From: Cupriavidus nantongensis
GTDB lineage: Bacteria; Pseudomonadota; Gammaproteobacteria; Burkholderiales; Burkholderiaceae
Length of the DNA stretch: 64,000 bases
Assembly: GCF_001598055.1 (NCBI RefSeq)
Contig: NZ_CP014844.1
Coordinates: forward strand, 806,001-870,000
Direction of reading: 5' to 3'
Positions 8,810 to 19,489 of the stretch are shown piece by piece. Below the pieces are notes generated by a model, which saw only the letters and a program-made list of their open reading frames with translations, made no database searches and was not told where the DNA came from. The position numbers and the translations under genes were made by a program. The first letter of the stretch is position 1. Every line of letters begins with the position of its first letter.

Positions 8810-10282
8810 ATGAAACGTCAAGAATTCGCCGTGTTTTCCTTTTTGCTGACGTCCTGGCACCGGCTGCTGCTGCCGGCCGTGCTGGCCGCGATCGCGGTGC
8901 CCGCCGCCGCCCAACTGAAGGCGCCGGGGACGCCGCGCACCAGCGGCATCTTCGTGCCACAGGCGTCCGACGTCACCGCGCCGTCCAGCCAGCCCAAGCT
9001 GGGCGTGCCGCAGGCCGGCGGGCAGAAGCGCTCGCAGCTGATCGACGAAGTGGTGGCGGTGGTCAACAACAGCGTGATCACGCGGCGCGAACTGCTTGAC
9101 CGCGCCGACGAGATCGAGAGCCAGCTGCGTGCCAGCGGCCGTCCGGTGCCCGCGCGCGCCGACCTGCTGGGCGAGGTGCTCGAGCGCCTGGTGATGGAGC
9201 GCGTGCAGACCCAGGCCGCGCAGGACGCCGGCATCCGCGTGACCGACCAGGAAGTCGACCGCGCGATCGAATCGGTGGCGCAGCAGAACCAGATGAACGC
9301 GGCCGAGCTGCGCCGCCGGGTCGAGGGCAGCGGCATGACCTGGACCAAGTACCGCGACGAGCTGCGCAAGCAGGTGCAGGTGATCCGCCTGCGCGAGCGC
9401 GAGGTCGACTCCAAGGTGCAAGTCTACGACGGCGAGATCGACAACTACCTGGCGGCACGCGGCGGCCAGGGCGCGGCCGGCGGCCCGACCGAATACAACA
9501 TGGCGCAGATCCTGGTGCGCGTGCCCGAGAATGCCTCGGACGCGCAGAAGCAGGAATTGCGCACCAAGGCCGAGGGGCTGCTCAAGCAGGCCCAGGGCGG
9601 TGCCGACTTCGCGCAGCTGGCGCAGGCCAGCTCCGAAGGCCCGGAAGCGGCCCAGGGCGGCGCCATGGGCTTCCGCGAAATCGGCCGCCTGCCGGCGCTG
9701 TTCGCCAATGCCGTGGTCGACCTGCAGCCCGGCGCGGTGGCGCCGCAGGTGGTCGAAAGCGCCGCCGGCTTCCACGTGATCAAGCTGGTGGCCAAGCGCG
9801 CAGCGCCGGCCTCGGGCCCGGCCGCGGCCGGCAAGATCACGCAGACCCAGGTGCGCCATATCCTGATCCGCACCGGCCCCAACATGCCCGAGGCCGAGGC
9901 GCGCCGCCAGCTCGGCACGCTGCGCGACCGCATCACCCATGGCGGCGACTTTGCCGATGCGGCCAGGCGCTTCTCGCAGGACGGCTCGGCGCAGAACGGC
10001 GGCGACCTGGGCTGGGTGTCGCCGGGCGAGCTGGTGCCCGAGTTCGAGCAGGCCATGAGCCGGCTGCGCCCCAACGAGATCTCCGAGCCGGTGGTCACGC
10101 AGTTCGGCGTGCACCTGATCCAGGTGCTGAACCGCCGCGAGACCGAGCTGTCGCCGGAGAAGCAGCGCGACTTCGCCCGTGCCGAAGTGCGCGAACAGAA
10201 GCTGCGCGCCGCCTATGATGACTGGGTGCGCCAGCTGCGCTCGCAGGCGTACGTGGAGTACCGGGTCAACCGGCAGCGCTGA
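8810..10282 (+). CDS. surA: Periplasmic peptidyl-prolyl isomerase and outer membrane protein chaperone SurA
   Basis: Periplasmic chaperone for outer-membrane proteins, 490 residues. A signal peptide (hydrophobic [14 protein letters not shown], cleavage after about residue 35) is followed by the SurA N-domain ([20 protein letters not shown] pattern). Two parvulin PPIC repeats then follow ([14 protein letters not shown] and [13 protein letters not shown] mark their starts), and a short C-terminal helix that rejoins the core. It lies between lptD and pdxA, the same order as in E. coli (lptD-surA-pdxA-rsmA), and is presumably co-transcribed with them. Confidence 0.96.
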   Translation: MKRQEFAVFSFLLTSWHRLLLPAVLAAIAVPAAAQLKAPGTPRTSGIFVPQASDVTAPSSQPKLGVPQAGGQKRSQLIDEVVAVVNNSVITRRELLDRADEIESQLRASGRPVPARADLLGEVLERLVMERVQTQAAQDAGIRVTDQEVDRAIESVAQQNQMNAAELRRRVEGSGMTWTKYRDELRKQVQVIRLREREVDSKVQVYDGEIDNYLAARGGQGAAGGPTEYNMAQILVRVPENASDAQKQELRTKAEGLLKQAQGGADFAQLAQASSEGPEAAQGGAMGFREIGRLPALFANAVVDLQPGAVAPQVVESAAGFHVIKLVAKRAAPASGPAAAGKITQTQVRHILIRTGPNMPEAEARRQLGTLRDRITHGGDFADAARRFSQDGSAQNGGDLGWVSPGELVPEFEQAMSRLRPNEISEPVVTQFGVHLIQVLNRRETELSPEKQRDFARAEVREQKLRAAYDDWVRQLRSQAYVEYRVNRQR

Positions 10283-10319
10283 CGCGCCGGCCCCCGTCAG
10301 ACTCTCAGCGCTCACCGAC

Positions 10320-11408
10320 ATGCCCGACCCGCTAGCCCTGGCCATTTCCACCGGAGAACCCGCCGGCATCGGCCCCGATATCACCATCGGGGCGCTGCTG
10401 CAGCTGGCGGGCGCCAACCATGGCGGCGAGGGCGCGGCTTACCGCTTCCATGTGCTGGGCGATGCCCGCCTGCTGGCCGAACGGGCCGAGGCGCTGGGCG
10501 TCACCCATGCCTGGGAGCGGCGCCTTGCCGACGGCGGCGTGGTGGTCGAGGACATCGCGCTGGCGGTGGCGTGCGAGGCCCGACGGCTCGACGCGCGCAA
10601 CGGCCGCTATGTGCTGAAGCTGCTCGATGCCGCCATCGACGGCTGCCGCGCGCACGGCAGTGCCGCGCCGCGCTATGCCGCGATGGTGACGGCGCCGGTG
10701 CAGAAAAGCACCATCAACGACGCCGGCGTGCCCTTCACCGGCCATACCGAATACCTTGCCGAAAGCGCCGGCGTGCCGCGCGTGGTGATGATGCTGGCCG
10801 GCCCGCAGCCGGCGCACGACCACGCCATGCTGCGCGTGGCGCTGGCCACCACCCACCTGCCGCTGCGCGCGGTGCCCGATGCGCTGTCGGTGCCGCTGCT
10901 GGTGCAGACGCTGGCGATCATCGATGCCGACCTGCGCCGCTGCTTCGGCATCGCGCGGCCGCGCATCCTGGTCACGGGCCTGAACCCGCACGCCGGCGAA
11001 AGCGGCCATATGGGCCGCGAAGAGATCGACATCATCGCGCCCGCGCTGGCGCAGGCCAGGGATGCCGGCATCGATGCGCGCGGGCCGTTCCCGGCCGACA
11101 CGCTGTTCCAGCCGCGCCACCTGCGCGATGCCGACTGCGTGCTGGCGATGTACCATGACCAGGGGCTGGCGCCGCTCAAGTACGGCACCTTCGGCCACGG
11201 CGTCAACATCACGCTGGGGCTGCCCTTCATCCGCACGTCGGTGGACCATGGCACCGCGCTCGACCTCGCCGGCACCGGCCAGGCCGAGCACGGCAGCATG
11301 ATCGAGGCCATCCGCACGGCGGTTATCATGTCTGGCCATGCCAACGGCCGGCGCCCCGGCGGCGGTGCCGCGGGCCATACCCCTTCCGGCACGCAGCCGC
11401 CATGCTGA
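10320..11408 (+). CDS. pdxA: 4-hydroxythreonine-4-phosphate dehydrogenase
   Basis: NAD-dependent enzyme of the deoxyxylulose-5-phosphate-dependent pyridoxal phosphate pathway, 362 residues. Family motifs are [16 protein letters not shown] at the N-terminus, [25 protein letters not shown] in the substrate site, [16 protein letters not shown] with metal-ligand His, and [11 protein letters not shown]. The start at 10320 leaves 37 bases after surA and begins directly at the family N-terminus. The last 25 or so residues (Gly/Ala/Pro-rich) extend past the usual end and look disordered. Confidence 0.96.
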   Translation: MPDPLALAISTGEPAGIGPDITIGALLQLAGANHGGEGAAYRFHVLGDARLLAERAEALGVTHAWERRLADGGVVVEDIALAVACEARRLDARNGRYVLKLLDAAIDGCRAHGSAAPRYAAMVTAPVQKSTINDAGVPFTGHTEYLAESAGVPRVVMMLAGPQPAHDHAMLRVALATTHLPLRAVPDALSVPLLVQTLAIIDADLRRCFGIARPRILVTGLNPHAGESGHMGREEIDIIAPALAQARDAGIDARGPFPADTLFQPRHLRDADCVLAMYHDQGLAPLKYGTFGHGVNITLGLPFIRTSVDHGTALDLAGTGQAEHGSMIEAIRTAVIMSGHANGRRPGGGAAGHTPSGTQPPC

Positions 11409-11425
11409 CGCCGGACTAAACCATC

Positions 11426-12259
11426 ATGCGTTCTAACGTGCACCAGGGCCATGTGGCCCGCAAACGATTCGGGCAGAACTTCCTGGTCGACGACACCATC
11501 ATCCACGGCATCGTCAATGCCATCAGCCCCCAGCCCGGCGACGTGCTGGTCGAGATCGGGCCGGGCCTGGGCGCGCTGACCGACCCGCTGCTCGAGCGGA
11601 TCCCGCAGATGCAGGTGGTCGAACTGGACCGCGACCTGGTCGAGCGGCTGCGCCGCCGCTATGGCGACCGCCTGCAGGTCCACGCCGGCGACGCGCTCGA
11701 CTTCGACTTCGACAAGCTGGCCGTGCCGGGCCGACCGCTGCGCATCGTCGGCAACCTGCCGTACAACATTTCGAGCCCGCTGCTGTTCCACCTGATGGAG
11801 TTCGCCGACCACGTCCACGACCAGCATTTCATGCTGCAGAAAGAGGTGGTCGAGCGCATGGTCGCCGAGCCCGGCAGCAAGGCCTTCGGGCGCTTGTCGA
11901 TCATGCTGCAGGTGCGCTACTACATGGAGCACGTGCTGGACGTGCCGCCGGGCGCCTTCAACCCGCCGCCCAAGGTCGATTCCGCGGTGGTCCGCATGAT
12001 CCCGTGGCCGCGCCACGGCGACGGCCGGCTGCGTTCGCCGCATGCCGATTGCGACATCACCGTGCTCGGCGACGTGGTCACGGCGGCGTTCTCGCAGCGG
12101 CGCAAGGTGCTGCGCAACACGCTGTCGTTCCTGCGCGACCAGGTCGATTTCGAGGCCATGGGCTTCGACCTGGGCCGGCGCGCCGAGGAAGTGCCGGTCG
12201 GCGAGTATGTCGAGCTGGCCCGGCGCCTGGGCGACAAGGCCTCGGGCCAGGCCGCCTGA
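11426..12259 (+). CDS. rsmA: 16S rRNA (adenine1518/1519-N6)-dimethyltransferase
   Basis: KsgA/RsmA, 277 residues, dimethylates two adjacent adenines near the 3' end of 16S rRNA during small-subunit maturation. SAM motif I is [11 protein letters not shown] near residue 42, the acidic motif [14 protein letters not shown] follows, and the catalytic NLPYN is at 110-114. The N-terminal RKRFGQNFL is the usual RNA-contact stretch. It follows pdxA after 17 bases and completes the lptD-surA-pdxA-rsmA run. Confidence 0.97.
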   Translation: MRSNVHQGHVARKRFGQNFLVDDTIIHGIVNAISPQPGDVLVEIGPGLGALTDPLLERIPQMQVVELDRDLVERLRRRYGDRLQVHAGDALDFDFDKLAVPGRPLRIVGNLPYNISSPLLFHLMEFADHVHDQHFMLQKEVVERMVAEPGSKAFGRLSIMLQVRYYMEHVLDVPPGAFNPPPKVDSAVVRMIPWPRHGDGRLRSPHADCDITVLGDVVTAAFSQRRKVLRNTLSFLRDQVDFEAMGFDLGRRAEEVPVGEYVELARRLGDKASGQAA

Positions 12260-12332
12260 GCGCGGCAGCCGAATTCCCGCATTCCCAAAGCATCCCGATT
12301 CTCCCGCGACTATTTCCGTGCAAGACCGTCCC

Positions 12333-13370
12333 ATGACAGCCCAAACCAGCCAAACCAACCGGCGTCCCGTGATCCTGACCGGCGACCGTCCCACCGGCCC
12401 GCTGCACCTCGGCCACTTCGTCGGCTCGCTCAAGAGCCGCGTGGCGCTGCAGGATTCGCACGAGCAATACCTGCTGCTGGCCGACACCCAGGCCATGACC
12501 GACAACGCGCACGATCCCGACAAGGTGCGCCGCAACGTGCTGGAGGTGGCGCTGGACTACCTGGCGGTCGGCATCGACCCGGCCAAGACCACCATCACGG
12601 TGCAGTCGCACCTGCCCGCGCTGGCCGAACTGACGCTGATGTACCTGAACTTCGTCACGGTGGCGCGGCTGGAGCGCAACCCGACCATCAAGGAAGAGAT
12701 CCAGGCACGCGGCTTCGGCCGTGACATCCCGGCCGGCTTCCTGTGCTATCCGGCCTCGCAGGCCGCCGACATCACCGGCTTCAAGGCCGAGGTGGTGCCG
12801 GTGGGCGAGGACCAGGCACCGCTGATCGAGCAGACCAACGAGATCGTGCGCCGCATCAACCACCAGGTCGGCCGCGACGTGCTGCCCGAGTGCAAGGCGA
12901 TGATTCCGCAGTTCGGCCGCCTGCCCGGCGTCGACGGCAAGGCCAAGATGAGCAAGTCGATGGGCAATGCAATCGCGCTGGGGGCCGCGCCCGAGCAGAT
13001 CAAGGCCGCGGTTCACAGCATGTACACCGACCCCAACCACCTGCGCGTGTCCGATCCCGGCCAGGTCGAGGGCAACGTGGTGTTCACGTATCTGGATGCG
13101 TTCGATCCGAACACCGAGGAAGTCCAGGCGCTGAAGGAACACTACCAGCGCGGCGGCCTCGGCGACATGGTGCTCAAGCGCCGCATCGAGGGCGTGCTGC
13201 AGGACATGCTGGCCCCGATCCGCGAGCGCCGCGAAGCACTGGCCAAGGATCCGGACTATGTCTTCGACATCCTGCGCCAGGGCACCGCGAAGGCGCGCGC
13301 GCTGACCCAGCAGACGCTGGAAGAAGTGCGCGACGCGCTGGGCATGTTCTCGTTCGAGGCACGGCGGTAA
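12333..13370 (+). CDS. trpS: Tryptophan--tRNA ligase
   Basis: Class I aminoacyl-tRNA synthetase, 345 residues. The HIGH-type motif is PLHLGHF (HLGH at residues 25-28) and the KMSKS motif is exact at 205-209. PTGPLHLGHFVGSL and LLLADTQAMTDN are typical of the bacterial TrpRS. The ATG at 12333 is the only start that gives the family N-terminus; the frame is open back into rsmA, which it shadows. It is 73 bases after rsmA. The gene ends before a strong inverted repeat at 13445-13470. Confidence 0.95.
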   Translation: MTAQTSQTNRRPVILTGDRPTGPLHLGHFVGSLKSRVALQDSHEQYLLLADTQAMTDNAHDPDKVRRNVLEVALDYLAVGIDPAKTTITVQSHLPALAELTLMYLNFVTVARLERNPTIKEEIQARGFGRDIPAGFLCYPASQAADITGFKAEVVPVGEDQAPLIEQTNEIVRRINHQVGRDVLPECKAMIPQFGRLPGVDGKAKMSKSMGNAIALGAAPEQIKAAVHSMYTDPNHLRVSDPGQVEGNVVFTYLDAFDPNTEEVQALKEHYQRGGLGDMVLKRRIEGVLQDMLAPIRERREALAKDPDYVFDILRQGTAKARALTQQTLEEVRDALGMFSFEARR

Positions 13371-13444
13371 ATCCGCGCCGCGCGGAAGAGGAGAGCGGTG
13401 TTGGGTGCTCCAAAGCCGCCTGAGCTAGCCTAAGCAAGGTGTTC

Positions 13445-13470
13445 TCCCTCTCCCCTCAGGGGGAGAGGGA
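13445..13470. terminator. Inverted repeat between convergent trpS and EamA transporter genes
   Basis: Perfect 11-bp arms (13445-13455 and 13460-13470, tccctctcccc / ggggagaggga) around a 4-base loop. It has no T-run on either strand, so it may be a REP-like element or a bidirectional stop between two converging genes rather than a classical intrinsic terminator. I see no coding sequence in 13371-13545. Confidence 0.55.
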
Positions 13471-13545
13471 CCGGGGTGAGGGGTGGGCTAGCAAGGCACC
13501 ACGCCAAGCAAGGCCAACGGGTTTTAACGCAAAGCGTTCAGCCCC

Positions 13546-14451
13546 TCACCCCCGCCGGTTCACCAGCACGATCCCCGCCAGCACCAGCACCGCCGCCACC
13601 GCGAAGCGCGGTCCCACGGCGTCGTGCATCAGCACCACGCCGAAGGCGACCCCGAACAGCGGCGTCAGGAAGGAAAACACCGACAGCCGCGACGCCAGGT
13701 AGCGCTGCAGCAGCCAGAACCAGGTCAGGTAGCTGGCAAAGGCGATCAGCACCGACTGGTAGAACAGGCTGGCCAGCACCACGCCGTCGATCTGCACGGT
13801 GGCGGTCTGGCCGCCGGCGAGCGCCATGCCCAGCAGCATCACCGCGGATACAGCCAGCTGATACAGCAGGGTCTTGCTGGCCGGCGCGCCGGCCAGCGGG
13901 CTGGCGCGCACTACCACGGTGGTGGCCGCCCACAGCGCGCCCGCGAGGATGCCGAGCGCATCGCCCAGCAGCGTGCTGCCCTGAGATGACGGCGCGGCGA
14001 TGCCATCGGCAAAGGCCAGCGCCATGCCCGCGAACGCCAGCGCCACGCCCAGCCACTGGCCGGGACGCAGCCGTTCGCCCGGCACCACCATATGCAGCCC
14101 CAGCGCGGTGAAGATCGGCGCGGTGTACAGGAACACCGCCATGCGCGAGGCCGTGGTATGCCCCAGGCCGACGAAGATGCAGAAGAATTCCGCGCCGAAC
14201 AGCAGCCCCGCCAGCAGGCCGGCGTTGAGCGTGCCGTCGCGCCGCCACAGCGGGGTGCCGCGCCACGCCGCGAAGCCGAACACCAGCAGCGCCGCCACCG
14301 CCGAGCGCACGCCGGCCTGCAGCACCGCGCCCATCAGCGGCGCGGTTACCTTGATCACCACCTGCTGCAGTCCCCAGGCCGCGCACAGCACCACCATCAG
14401 GCCGATGGCGGTGGCGTCGAGCGGCTGGCGCGCGATGCTCTGCGTGCTCAC
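13546..14451 (-). CDS. EamA/RhaT-family DMT transporter
   Basis: A 301-residue inner-membrane protein with about ten hydrophobic segments arranged as two EamA halves. The first half contains MVVLCAAWGLQQVVIKV and GAEFFCIFVGLGHTTASRMAVFLYTAPIFTAL; the second starts near GDALGILAGALWAATTVVVRA. The family exports metabolites and amino acids, but the substrate cannot be read from sequence. It starts 11 bases after the gloA stop, so it may be co-transcribed with gloA. Confidence 0.88.
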   Translation of the reverse strand: MSTQSIARQPLDATAIGLMVVLCAAWGLQQVVIKVTAPLMGAVLQAGVRSAVAALLVFGFAAWRGTPLWRRDGTLNAGLLAGLLFGAEFFCIFVGLGHTTASRMAVFLYTAPIFTALGLHMVVPGERLRPGQWLGVALAFAGMALAFADGIAAPSSQGSTLLGDALGILAGALWAATTVVVRASPLAGAPASKTLLYQLAVSAVMLLGMALAGGQTATVQIDGVVLASLFYQSVLIAFASYLTWFWLLQRYLASRLSVFSFLTPLFGVAFGVVLMHDAVGPRFAVAAVLVLAGIVLVNRRG

Positions 14452-14462
14452 GGCGCAGGCCT

Positions 14463-14870
14463 TCAGGGACGGCTGGCGTCGCGGGTGGAATGGCGCTCGA
14501 TCAGCTCGATCTTGTAGCCGTCCGGGTCTTCGACGAAGGCGATCACGGTGGTGCCGCCCTTGACCGGGCCGGCTTCGCGCGTGACCTTGCCGCCGGCGGC
14601 GCGGATGCGCTCGCAGGCGGCCGCGGCATCGTCGGTCTCCAGCGCGATGTGGCCGTAGGCGGTGCCGAGGTCGTAGCTGTCGACGCCGTAGTTGTAGGTC
14701 AGCTCCAGCACGGCGGTTTCGCTCTCGGGGCCGTAGCCGACGAAGGCGAGGCGGTACTTGTACTCGGGGTTGTCGCTCTGGCGCAGCAGCTGCATGCCGA
14801 GCACGCGGGTGTAGAAATCGATGGAGCGCTGCATGTCGCCGACGCGCAGCATGGTGTGGAGGAGTCGCAT
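14463..14870 (-). CDS. gloA: Lactoylglutathione lyase (glyoxalase I)
   Basis: Methylglyoxal-detoxifying lyase, 135 residues, converting the hemithioacetal of methylglyoxal and glutathione to S-lactoylglutathione. All four metal ligands of the nickel-type enzyme are in place: His5, Glu56, His74 and Glu122. The length equals that of the E. coli enzyme. It begins 95 bases downstream of the YgjP-like gene and is followed closely by the EamA transporter. Confidence 0.96.
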   Translation of the reverse strand: MRLLHTMLRVGDMQRSIDFYTRVLGMQLLRQSDNPEYKYRLAFVGYGPESETAVLELTYNYGVDSYDLGTAYGHIALETDDAAAACERIRAAGGKVTREAGPVKGGTTVIAFVEDPDGYKIELIERHSTRDASRP

Positions 14871-14965
14871 GGGAGGGCCTTCAACTGTTATCGGTATAGG
14901 AAGGCGCCATTTTAGTGCCTTTGGCCGAATCCCACCGGGACCAGTCCCGGTACCGGTAGCGGCCC

Positions 14966-15835
14966 TCAGAACGTCGGCAGCAGCTCGGGCGGGTGCGCGC
15001 GCAATTGCGCGCGGGCGTCGCGGAACTCGGGAAAGATCGACTCGACGGTTTCCCAGAAGCGCGGGCCGTGGTTCATTTCCTTCAGGTGCGCCAGTTCATG
15101 CGCGGCGACATAGTCGATCATCGACAGCGGGAAATGCATCAGGCGCCAGTTCAGCCGGATCTTGCCGTCGGCGGTGCAGCTGCCCCAGCGCGTCGCGGCC
15201 GAGGTCAGCGCGAAGCCGGTGTGGCGCACGCCCAGCCGGGCGGCATAGAGGTCCAGCCGCTCGGCCAGCAGGCGGCGCGCCTGCTGCTGCAGCCAGCCCT
15301 GCACGCGGTCCTTGATCTGCTGCTCGTCGGCATGGGCCGGCAGCGCCAGGTGCAGCACGCGGCGGTCGGCATCGAACAGCAGCGCGCCGATCGGCGACTC
15401 CAGCGCCAGCGTCAGCGGCTGGCCGAGGAAGGGCAGGGCCGCGCCCTCGCGCCACTGCACCGTCGGCAGCACGCGGCGCGCTTCGCGGTGGCGCCACTCG
15501 CCCAGCTTGTTGAAGATCCAGCGCTGCTTTTCCAGGATCGCCGCCTCGATATCGGCCAGCGTGACCCAGCGCGGCGCGGTGATCGACAGGCCGCGGTCGT
15601 CGATGGTGAAGCCGATGGTGCGGCGCGCGGAGCGCTTGAGGGTGTAGTGCAGCGGCCGCTCGCCGATCTGCAGCAGGCGCGCATTGGGCTGAGGCACCGG
15701 CCAGGCCGGTGCCTGCTGCGGTTGCGGCGGCTCCGATGCCAGCGGCGCCGCCGGCTGCGGCGCGTGGGCGGCTTCCGCCAGCGGCAGCTCCAGCTGCGCG
15801 CCGTCGGCGTCCGCGGCGGGGCGCAGCAGCTTCAT
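14966..15835 (-). CDS. YgjP/SprT-like metal-dependent hydrolase (DUF45/M48-type)
   Basis: A 289-residue protein with the zinc motif [16 protein letters not shown] near residue 255 and the preceding [19 protein letters not shown], both hallmarks of the YgjP (DUF45) family. The first 50 or so residues are Pro/Ala/Gln-rich and probably disordered. Its ATG overlaps the plsC stop by four bases (15832-15835), so the two are translationally coupled. The activity of this family is poorly defined; a peptidase role is only inferred from the HExxH-type site. Confidence 0.87.
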   Translation of the reverse strand: MKLLRPAADADGAQLELPLAEAAHAPQPAAPLASEPPQPQQAPAWPVPQPNARLLQIGERPLHYTLKRSARRTIGFTIDDRGLSITAPRWVTLADIEAAILEKQRWIFNKLGEWRHREARRVLPTVQWREGAALPFLGQPLTLALESPIGALLFDADRRVLHLALPAHADEQQIKDRVQGWLQQQARRLLAERLDLYAARLGVRHTGFALTSAATRWGSCTADGKIRLNWRLMHFPLSMIDYVAAHELAHLKEMNHGPRFWETVESIFPEFRDARAQLRAHPPELLPTF

Positions 15836-16596
15836 GCGGTCGACTCGCTGCGCTGCGCAGCCTGGTAGCTTTCAGGGTCGATGCGGCGCATGTCGCGTTC
15901 GATCCAGTCGGCCACTTCCTGGTTGAGCTGGTCGGCGGTCTTGTTGGCCGAGGCGATCGGCGGGCCGACCGAGATTGTCACCATGCCGGGATATTTCATG
16001 AAGGAATTGCGCGGCCAGACCCGGCCCGAGTTGACCGCCATCGGCAGCACCCAGGCGCCGGTTTCCACCGCCAGGCGCGCGCCGCCGCTCTTGTAGCGCG
16101 TCTTTACCAGGCCCGACGGGGTGCGCGTGCCTTCCGGGAACATGATGATCCAGGCGCCTTCGGCCAGCCGCTCGCGGCCCTGGCGCGCGGCCGAGGCGAA
16201 CGCGCGCGTGCCTTCCTTGCGGTTGATATGGACCATTTTCAGCATGCCCAGCGCCCAGCCGAAGAACGGCACCAGCAGCAGCTCGCGCTTGAACACGAAG
16301 CACAGCGGCTTGGGCATCAGCGCGACATAGGCCACGGTTTCCCAGGCCGACTGGTGCTTGGACAGCAGCACCACCGGCTTGTCGAGCATGCCGTCCATGT
16401 GCTCATGGCCCTCGATGCGGTAGTCGATGCCGCAGATGATGCGCGCGGCGCCGATCACCAGCCGCGGCCAGCCGCGCACGAAGCGGAAGCGCTGGTCGGC
16501 ATTCATGAACGGGAACACCACGAAGCAGGCGCAGGCGTAGGGCGGCGTCAGCACCAGCAGGTACAGCGCGAACAACAGGGAACGAAGGAACGTCAT
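15832..16596 (-). CDS. plsC: 1-acyl-sn-glycerol-3-phosphate acyltransferase (PlsC family)
   Basis: Membrane-associated acyltransferase, 254 residues, making phosphatidic acid from lysophosphatidate. An N-terminal hydrophobic segment (RSLLFALYLLVLTPPYACACFVVF, split by residues 15-25) anchors it. The catalytic box reads HQSAWE at 81-86, an HX4E variant of the usual HX4D, and FPEGTR at 153-158 is exact. The open frame continues upstream but the ATG at 16596 is the one that begins the hydrophobic anchor. It sits 50 bases after gmhB and is coupled to the YgjP-like gene. Confidence 0.9.
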   Translation of the reverse strand: MTFLRSLLFALYLLVLTPPYACACFVVFPFMNADQRFRFVRGWPRLVIGAARIICGIDYRIEGHEHMDGMLDKPVVLLSKHQSAWETVAYVALMPKPLCFVFKRELLLVPFFGWALGMLKMVHINRKEGTRAFASAARQGRERLAEGAWIIMFPEGTRTPSGLVKTRYKSGGARLAVETGAWVLPMAVNSGRVWPRNSFMKYPGMVTISVGPPIASANKTADQLNQEVADWIERDMRRIDPESYQAAQRSESTA

Positions 16597-16646
16597 GCGG
16601 GGGGCGCAAATAGGGAATGGGTGCGGGCGATGGGCCGCAGGCACGG

Positions 16647-17282
16647 TCAGCCGGCGGCGCCGTGGCCGCTCGGGCTGCTCGGGCCGCTCTGGCTGCTCTG
16701 GCTGCTCTGGGCCGGCTGGCGCTGGCCGCCGTCGTTGCCGGTCAGCCAGCGGGCAAAGGCGCGCAGGTCGTCGTGCACCTGCGTGCCGGGCGGCAGCCCG
16801 CCCTTGTCGAGCGTCTTCAGGCCCTTGCCGCTGCGCACCAGGTGCGGCGCGCAGCCGACCGCGACGCCGGCTTCGAGGTCGCGCAGCGAATCGCCGACGA
16901 TCGGCACGCCGCGCAGCTCGATGCCGAAGCGCTCGCTGATCTGCTCCAGCATGCCCGAGCGCGGCTTGCGGCATTCGCAGCCGTCCGCGGCGGTATGGGG
17001 GCAGAAGAACACCGCCTCGACGCGGCCGCCCAGCCGCGCCAGCGCCGTATGCATCTTCTCGTGCATGGCGTTGAGCGCGCTCATCTCGAACAGCCCGCGG
17101 CCGATGCCGGACTGGTTGCTGGCGATGACCACGCGGTAGCCTGCCTGGTTGAGCGCGGCGATGGCCTCCAGGCTGCCGTCGATCGGCACCCATTCATCGG
17201 GCGTCTTGATGAACTGGTCGCTGTCGAGGTTGACCACCCCGTCGCGGTCGAGGATGACAAACTTGGGCGGTGTCTGCGGCAT
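16647..17282 (-). CDS. gmhB: D-glycero-beta-D-manno-heptose 1,7-bisphosphate 7-phosphatase
   Basis: HAD-family phosphatase of ADP-heptose synthesis for LPS core, 211 residues. The nucleophile motif DRDG is at 12-15, SNQSGIGRG follows, and the zinc site CPHTAADGCEC uses Cys94, His96, Cys102 and Cys104. VGDSLRDLEAGVAVG carries the final acidic pair. The last 25 or so residues form a low-complexity Gln/Ser/Pro/Gly tail encoded by 9-base tandem repeats, absent from typical GmhB. It belongs to the glyQ-glyS-gmhB-plsC run. Confidence 0.93.
   Translation of the reverse strand: MPQTPPKFVILDRDGVVNLDSDQFIKTPDEWVPIDGSLEAIAALNQAGYRVVIASNQSGIGRGLFEMSALNAMHEKMHTALARLGGRVEAVFFCPHTAADGCECRKPRSGMLEQISERFGIELRGVPIVGDSLRDLEAGVAVGCAPHLVRSGKGLKTLDKGGLPPGTQVHDDLRAFARWLTGNDGGQRQPAQSSQSSQSGPSSPSGHGAAG
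16668..16712. repeat. Five 9-base tandem units inside the gmhB 3' end
   Basis: Five in-frame 9-base units (gctcgggct, gctcgggcc, gctctggct, gctctggct, gctctgggc on the plus strand) encode the SSQ/SGP-rich tail of GmhB. Copy changes would add or remove three residues without shifting the frame. Confidence 0.8.
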
Positions 17283-17327
17283 GTGCGGCTCCGGCGCTTG
17301 CTGGGGGGGCGTGGCTAAGGCAACCGC

Positions 17328-19451
17328 TCAGGCGGCCAGCTTGGAGATGTCGGCGACGCGGTTGGCCAGCGCATGCAGCGAGGCCAGCAGCGCCAGCCGG
17401 TTGGCGCGCAACTGCGCGTCCTCGGCCATCACCATCACGTCGTTGAAGAACTGGTCGACGGCGTCGCGCAGCTGGGCCAGGTCGCGCAGCGCGGCGGTGA
17501 AGTCGCCGCTGGCAAAGGCGGCCTCGACCGCCGGGCGCACGCGCTCGATCGCGGCGTGCAGCGCGCCTTCGGCGCCTTCCTGGAACAGCGCCGGGTTCAC
17601 CGCGCCGACCGGCTCGGTGTTCTTGCGCAGGATGTTGGTGATGCGCTTGTTGGCGGCGGCCAGGGCTTCGGCCTCGGGCAGCGCGGCGAAGGTGCGCACC
17701 GCTTCCATGCGGCCCAGGATGTCATGCAGCTGGTCCGGGCGCAGGCTGACCACGGCCTCGACTTCGTTGGTGGTGTAGCCCTTGTCCTTCAGGTAGCCGC
17801 GCACGCGGTCGTACAGGAAGTCGAGGATGGCGTCGGGCGCCGGCTTGACCGCGGCGATGCCGGCAAAGGCCTGCTGGGTCTGCGCCAGCAGCGACGACAG
17901 CGACAGCGCCAGCGGCTTTTCGATCAGCATGCGCAGGATGCCGAGCGCGTGGCGGCGCAGCGCGAACGGGTCCTTCTCGCCGGTGGGCTGCAGGCCGATG
18001 CCCCAGATCCCGACCAGGGTCTCGAGCTTGTCGGCCAGCGCCACCGCGGTGCTGACCGCGTTTGCCGGCAGCGCATCGCCGGCGAAGCGCGGGCGGTAGT
18101 GTTCGGAGCAGGCCAGCGCCACGTCCTCGGCTTCGTCGTCGTGGCGGGCGTAGTAGGTGCCCATGGTGCCTTGCAGCTCGGGGAACTCGCCCACCATGTC
18201 GGTCAGCAGGTCGGCCTTGGCCAGTTCGGCACCGCGCATCGCCGCGGCCTTGTCGGTGGCCACGCCGGCGGCGTTGAGCGCATCGGCGACATGGCCGGCG
18301 ATCTGCTGCAGGCGCTGCACGCGGTCCAGCTGCGTGCCGATCTTGTTGTGGTAGACCACGCTGGCCAGCTGCGGCACGCGCGAGGCCAGGGTCTTCTTGC
18401 GGTCCTGGTCGAAGAAGAACTTGGCGTCGGCCAGGCGCGGGCGCACCACGCGCTCGTTGCCGCTGATGATCGATTGCGGCGTCTCGGTGGCCAGGTTCGA
18501 CACGATCAGGAAGCGGTTGCGCAGGTGGCCGTCGGCATCGGTCAGCGCGAAGTACTTCTGGTTGGTCTGCATGGTCAGGATCAGGCATTCCTGCGGCACC
18601 GCCAGGAAAGCTTCCTCGAAATGGCAGGCGTACACCACCGGCCATTCCACCAGCGAGTTGACTTCATCGAGCAGCGCCTCGGGCATGATCACCTGGTCGG
18701 CGCCGGCTTCCTGCAGCAGCGCGCTGCGCATGCGCTCGCGGCGCTCGGCATAGCTGGCGACCACGCGGCCGGCGGATTCCAGCTGCTGCGCATAGTCGTT
18801 GGCATGGCGGATCTCGATCGCGCCATGCGACAGGAAGCGGTGGCCCTGGGTCAGGTTGCTGGCCTGCAGCCCCAGCAGCGTCACCGGCAGGATCTCGGCG
18901 CCGAACAGCGCGATCAGGCTGTGCGCCGGGCGCACGAAATGCACCGTGCTGCCGTCCGGGCGCTGGTAGCTCATGACCTTGGGGATCGGCAGCTTCGCCA
19001 CGGTGTCTTCCAGCGTGGCCTGCAGCCCCGCGGCCAGCTCGGCGCCGCGCGCGGTATAGCGGTAGAAGAAGGCCTCGGCCTTGCCGTCGGAGGCGCGCTC
19101 GAGCGACTGCCAGTCGATCTCGGCAACGCCGACCGACTTGGCCAGCGCGGCCAGCTTCTTGGCCAGCGGGGCGGTCGGCTCGCCGTTGGCGCCAAGCGCC
19201 ACCGACAGCGGCAGGACCTTCTCGCGCTGCTCGCGGTCCGGCGCATTGCGGCGCACGCCGCTGACCAGCGCCGCCAGCCGGCGCGGGGTGGCGAACGGCG
19301 TCACGGTGGCGCCCGGCTCGAGCAGGTCGCGCTCGCCCAGGCCGGCGAACAGGCCCTGCGCGAAGGCGTCGCCCAGGCGCGCCAGCGCCTTGGGGGGCAG
19401 CTCTTCGGTGAACAGTTCGATCAGCAGCGAGTCGGTCATGGGTTGCGACAT
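17328..19451 (-). CDS. glyS: Glycine--tRNA ligase beta subunit
   Basis: Large subunit of the heterotetrameric bacterial glycyl-tRNA synthetase, 707 residues, the usual size. The N-terminal [15 protein letters not shown] is diagnostic, followed by the B3/B4-like and HD-like regions and a C-terminal DALR anticodon-binding domain. An in-frame Met four residues in (19439) gives the more typical start MTDSLLIE and may be the real one. It is separated from glyQ by an unknown secreted protein gene. Confidence 0.96.
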   Translation of the reverse strand: MSQPMTDSLLIELFTEELPPKALARLGDAFAQGLFAGLGERDLLEPGATVTPFATPRRLAALVSGVRRNAPDREQREKVLPLSVALGANGEPTAPLAKKLAALAKSVGVAEIDWQSLERASDGKAEAFFYRYTARGAELAAGLQATLEDTVAKLPIPKVMSYQRPDGSTVHFVRPAHSLIALFGAEILPVTLLGLQASNLTQGHRFLSHGAIEIRHANDYAQQLESAGRVVASYAERRERMRSALLQEAGADQVIMPEALLDEVNSLVEWPVVYACHFEEAFLAVPQECLILTMQTNQKYFALTDADGHLRNRFLIVSNLATETPQSIISGNERVVRPRLADAKFFFDQDRKKTLASRVPQLASVVYHNKIGTQLDRVQRLQQIAGHVADALNAAGVATDKAAAMRGAELAKADLLTDMVGEFPELQGTMGTYYARHDDEAEDVALACSEHYRPRFAGDALPANAVSTAVALADKLETLVGIWGIGLQPTGEKDPFALRRHALGILRMLIEKPLALSLSSLLAQTQQAFAGIAAVKPAPDAILDFLYDRVRGYLKDKGYTTNEVEAVVSLRPDQLHDILGRMEAVRTFAALPEAEALAAANKRITNILRKNTEPVGAVNPALFQEGAEGALHAAIERVRPAVEAAFASGDFTAALRDLAQLRDAVDQFFNDVMVMAEDAQLRANRLALLASLHALANRVADISKLAA

Positions 19452-19489
19452 GAATCGTATCCAACAGGTTGTAGCGCGCGCAGCCTGGC

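Noticed and set aside
6410..10417. A very long open frame (over 1300 codons) on the minus strand opposite lptD-surA
   Set aside because: It runs antisense across clear lptD and surA coding sequence. Its translation is a His/Arg/Gln/Val/Ala-rich shadow typical of high-GC third-position bias.
13445..13470. Remnant of a mobile element end
   Set aside because: Only a single short inverted repeat between convergent genes, with no direct repeats or transposase; better seen as a terminator or REP-like sequence.
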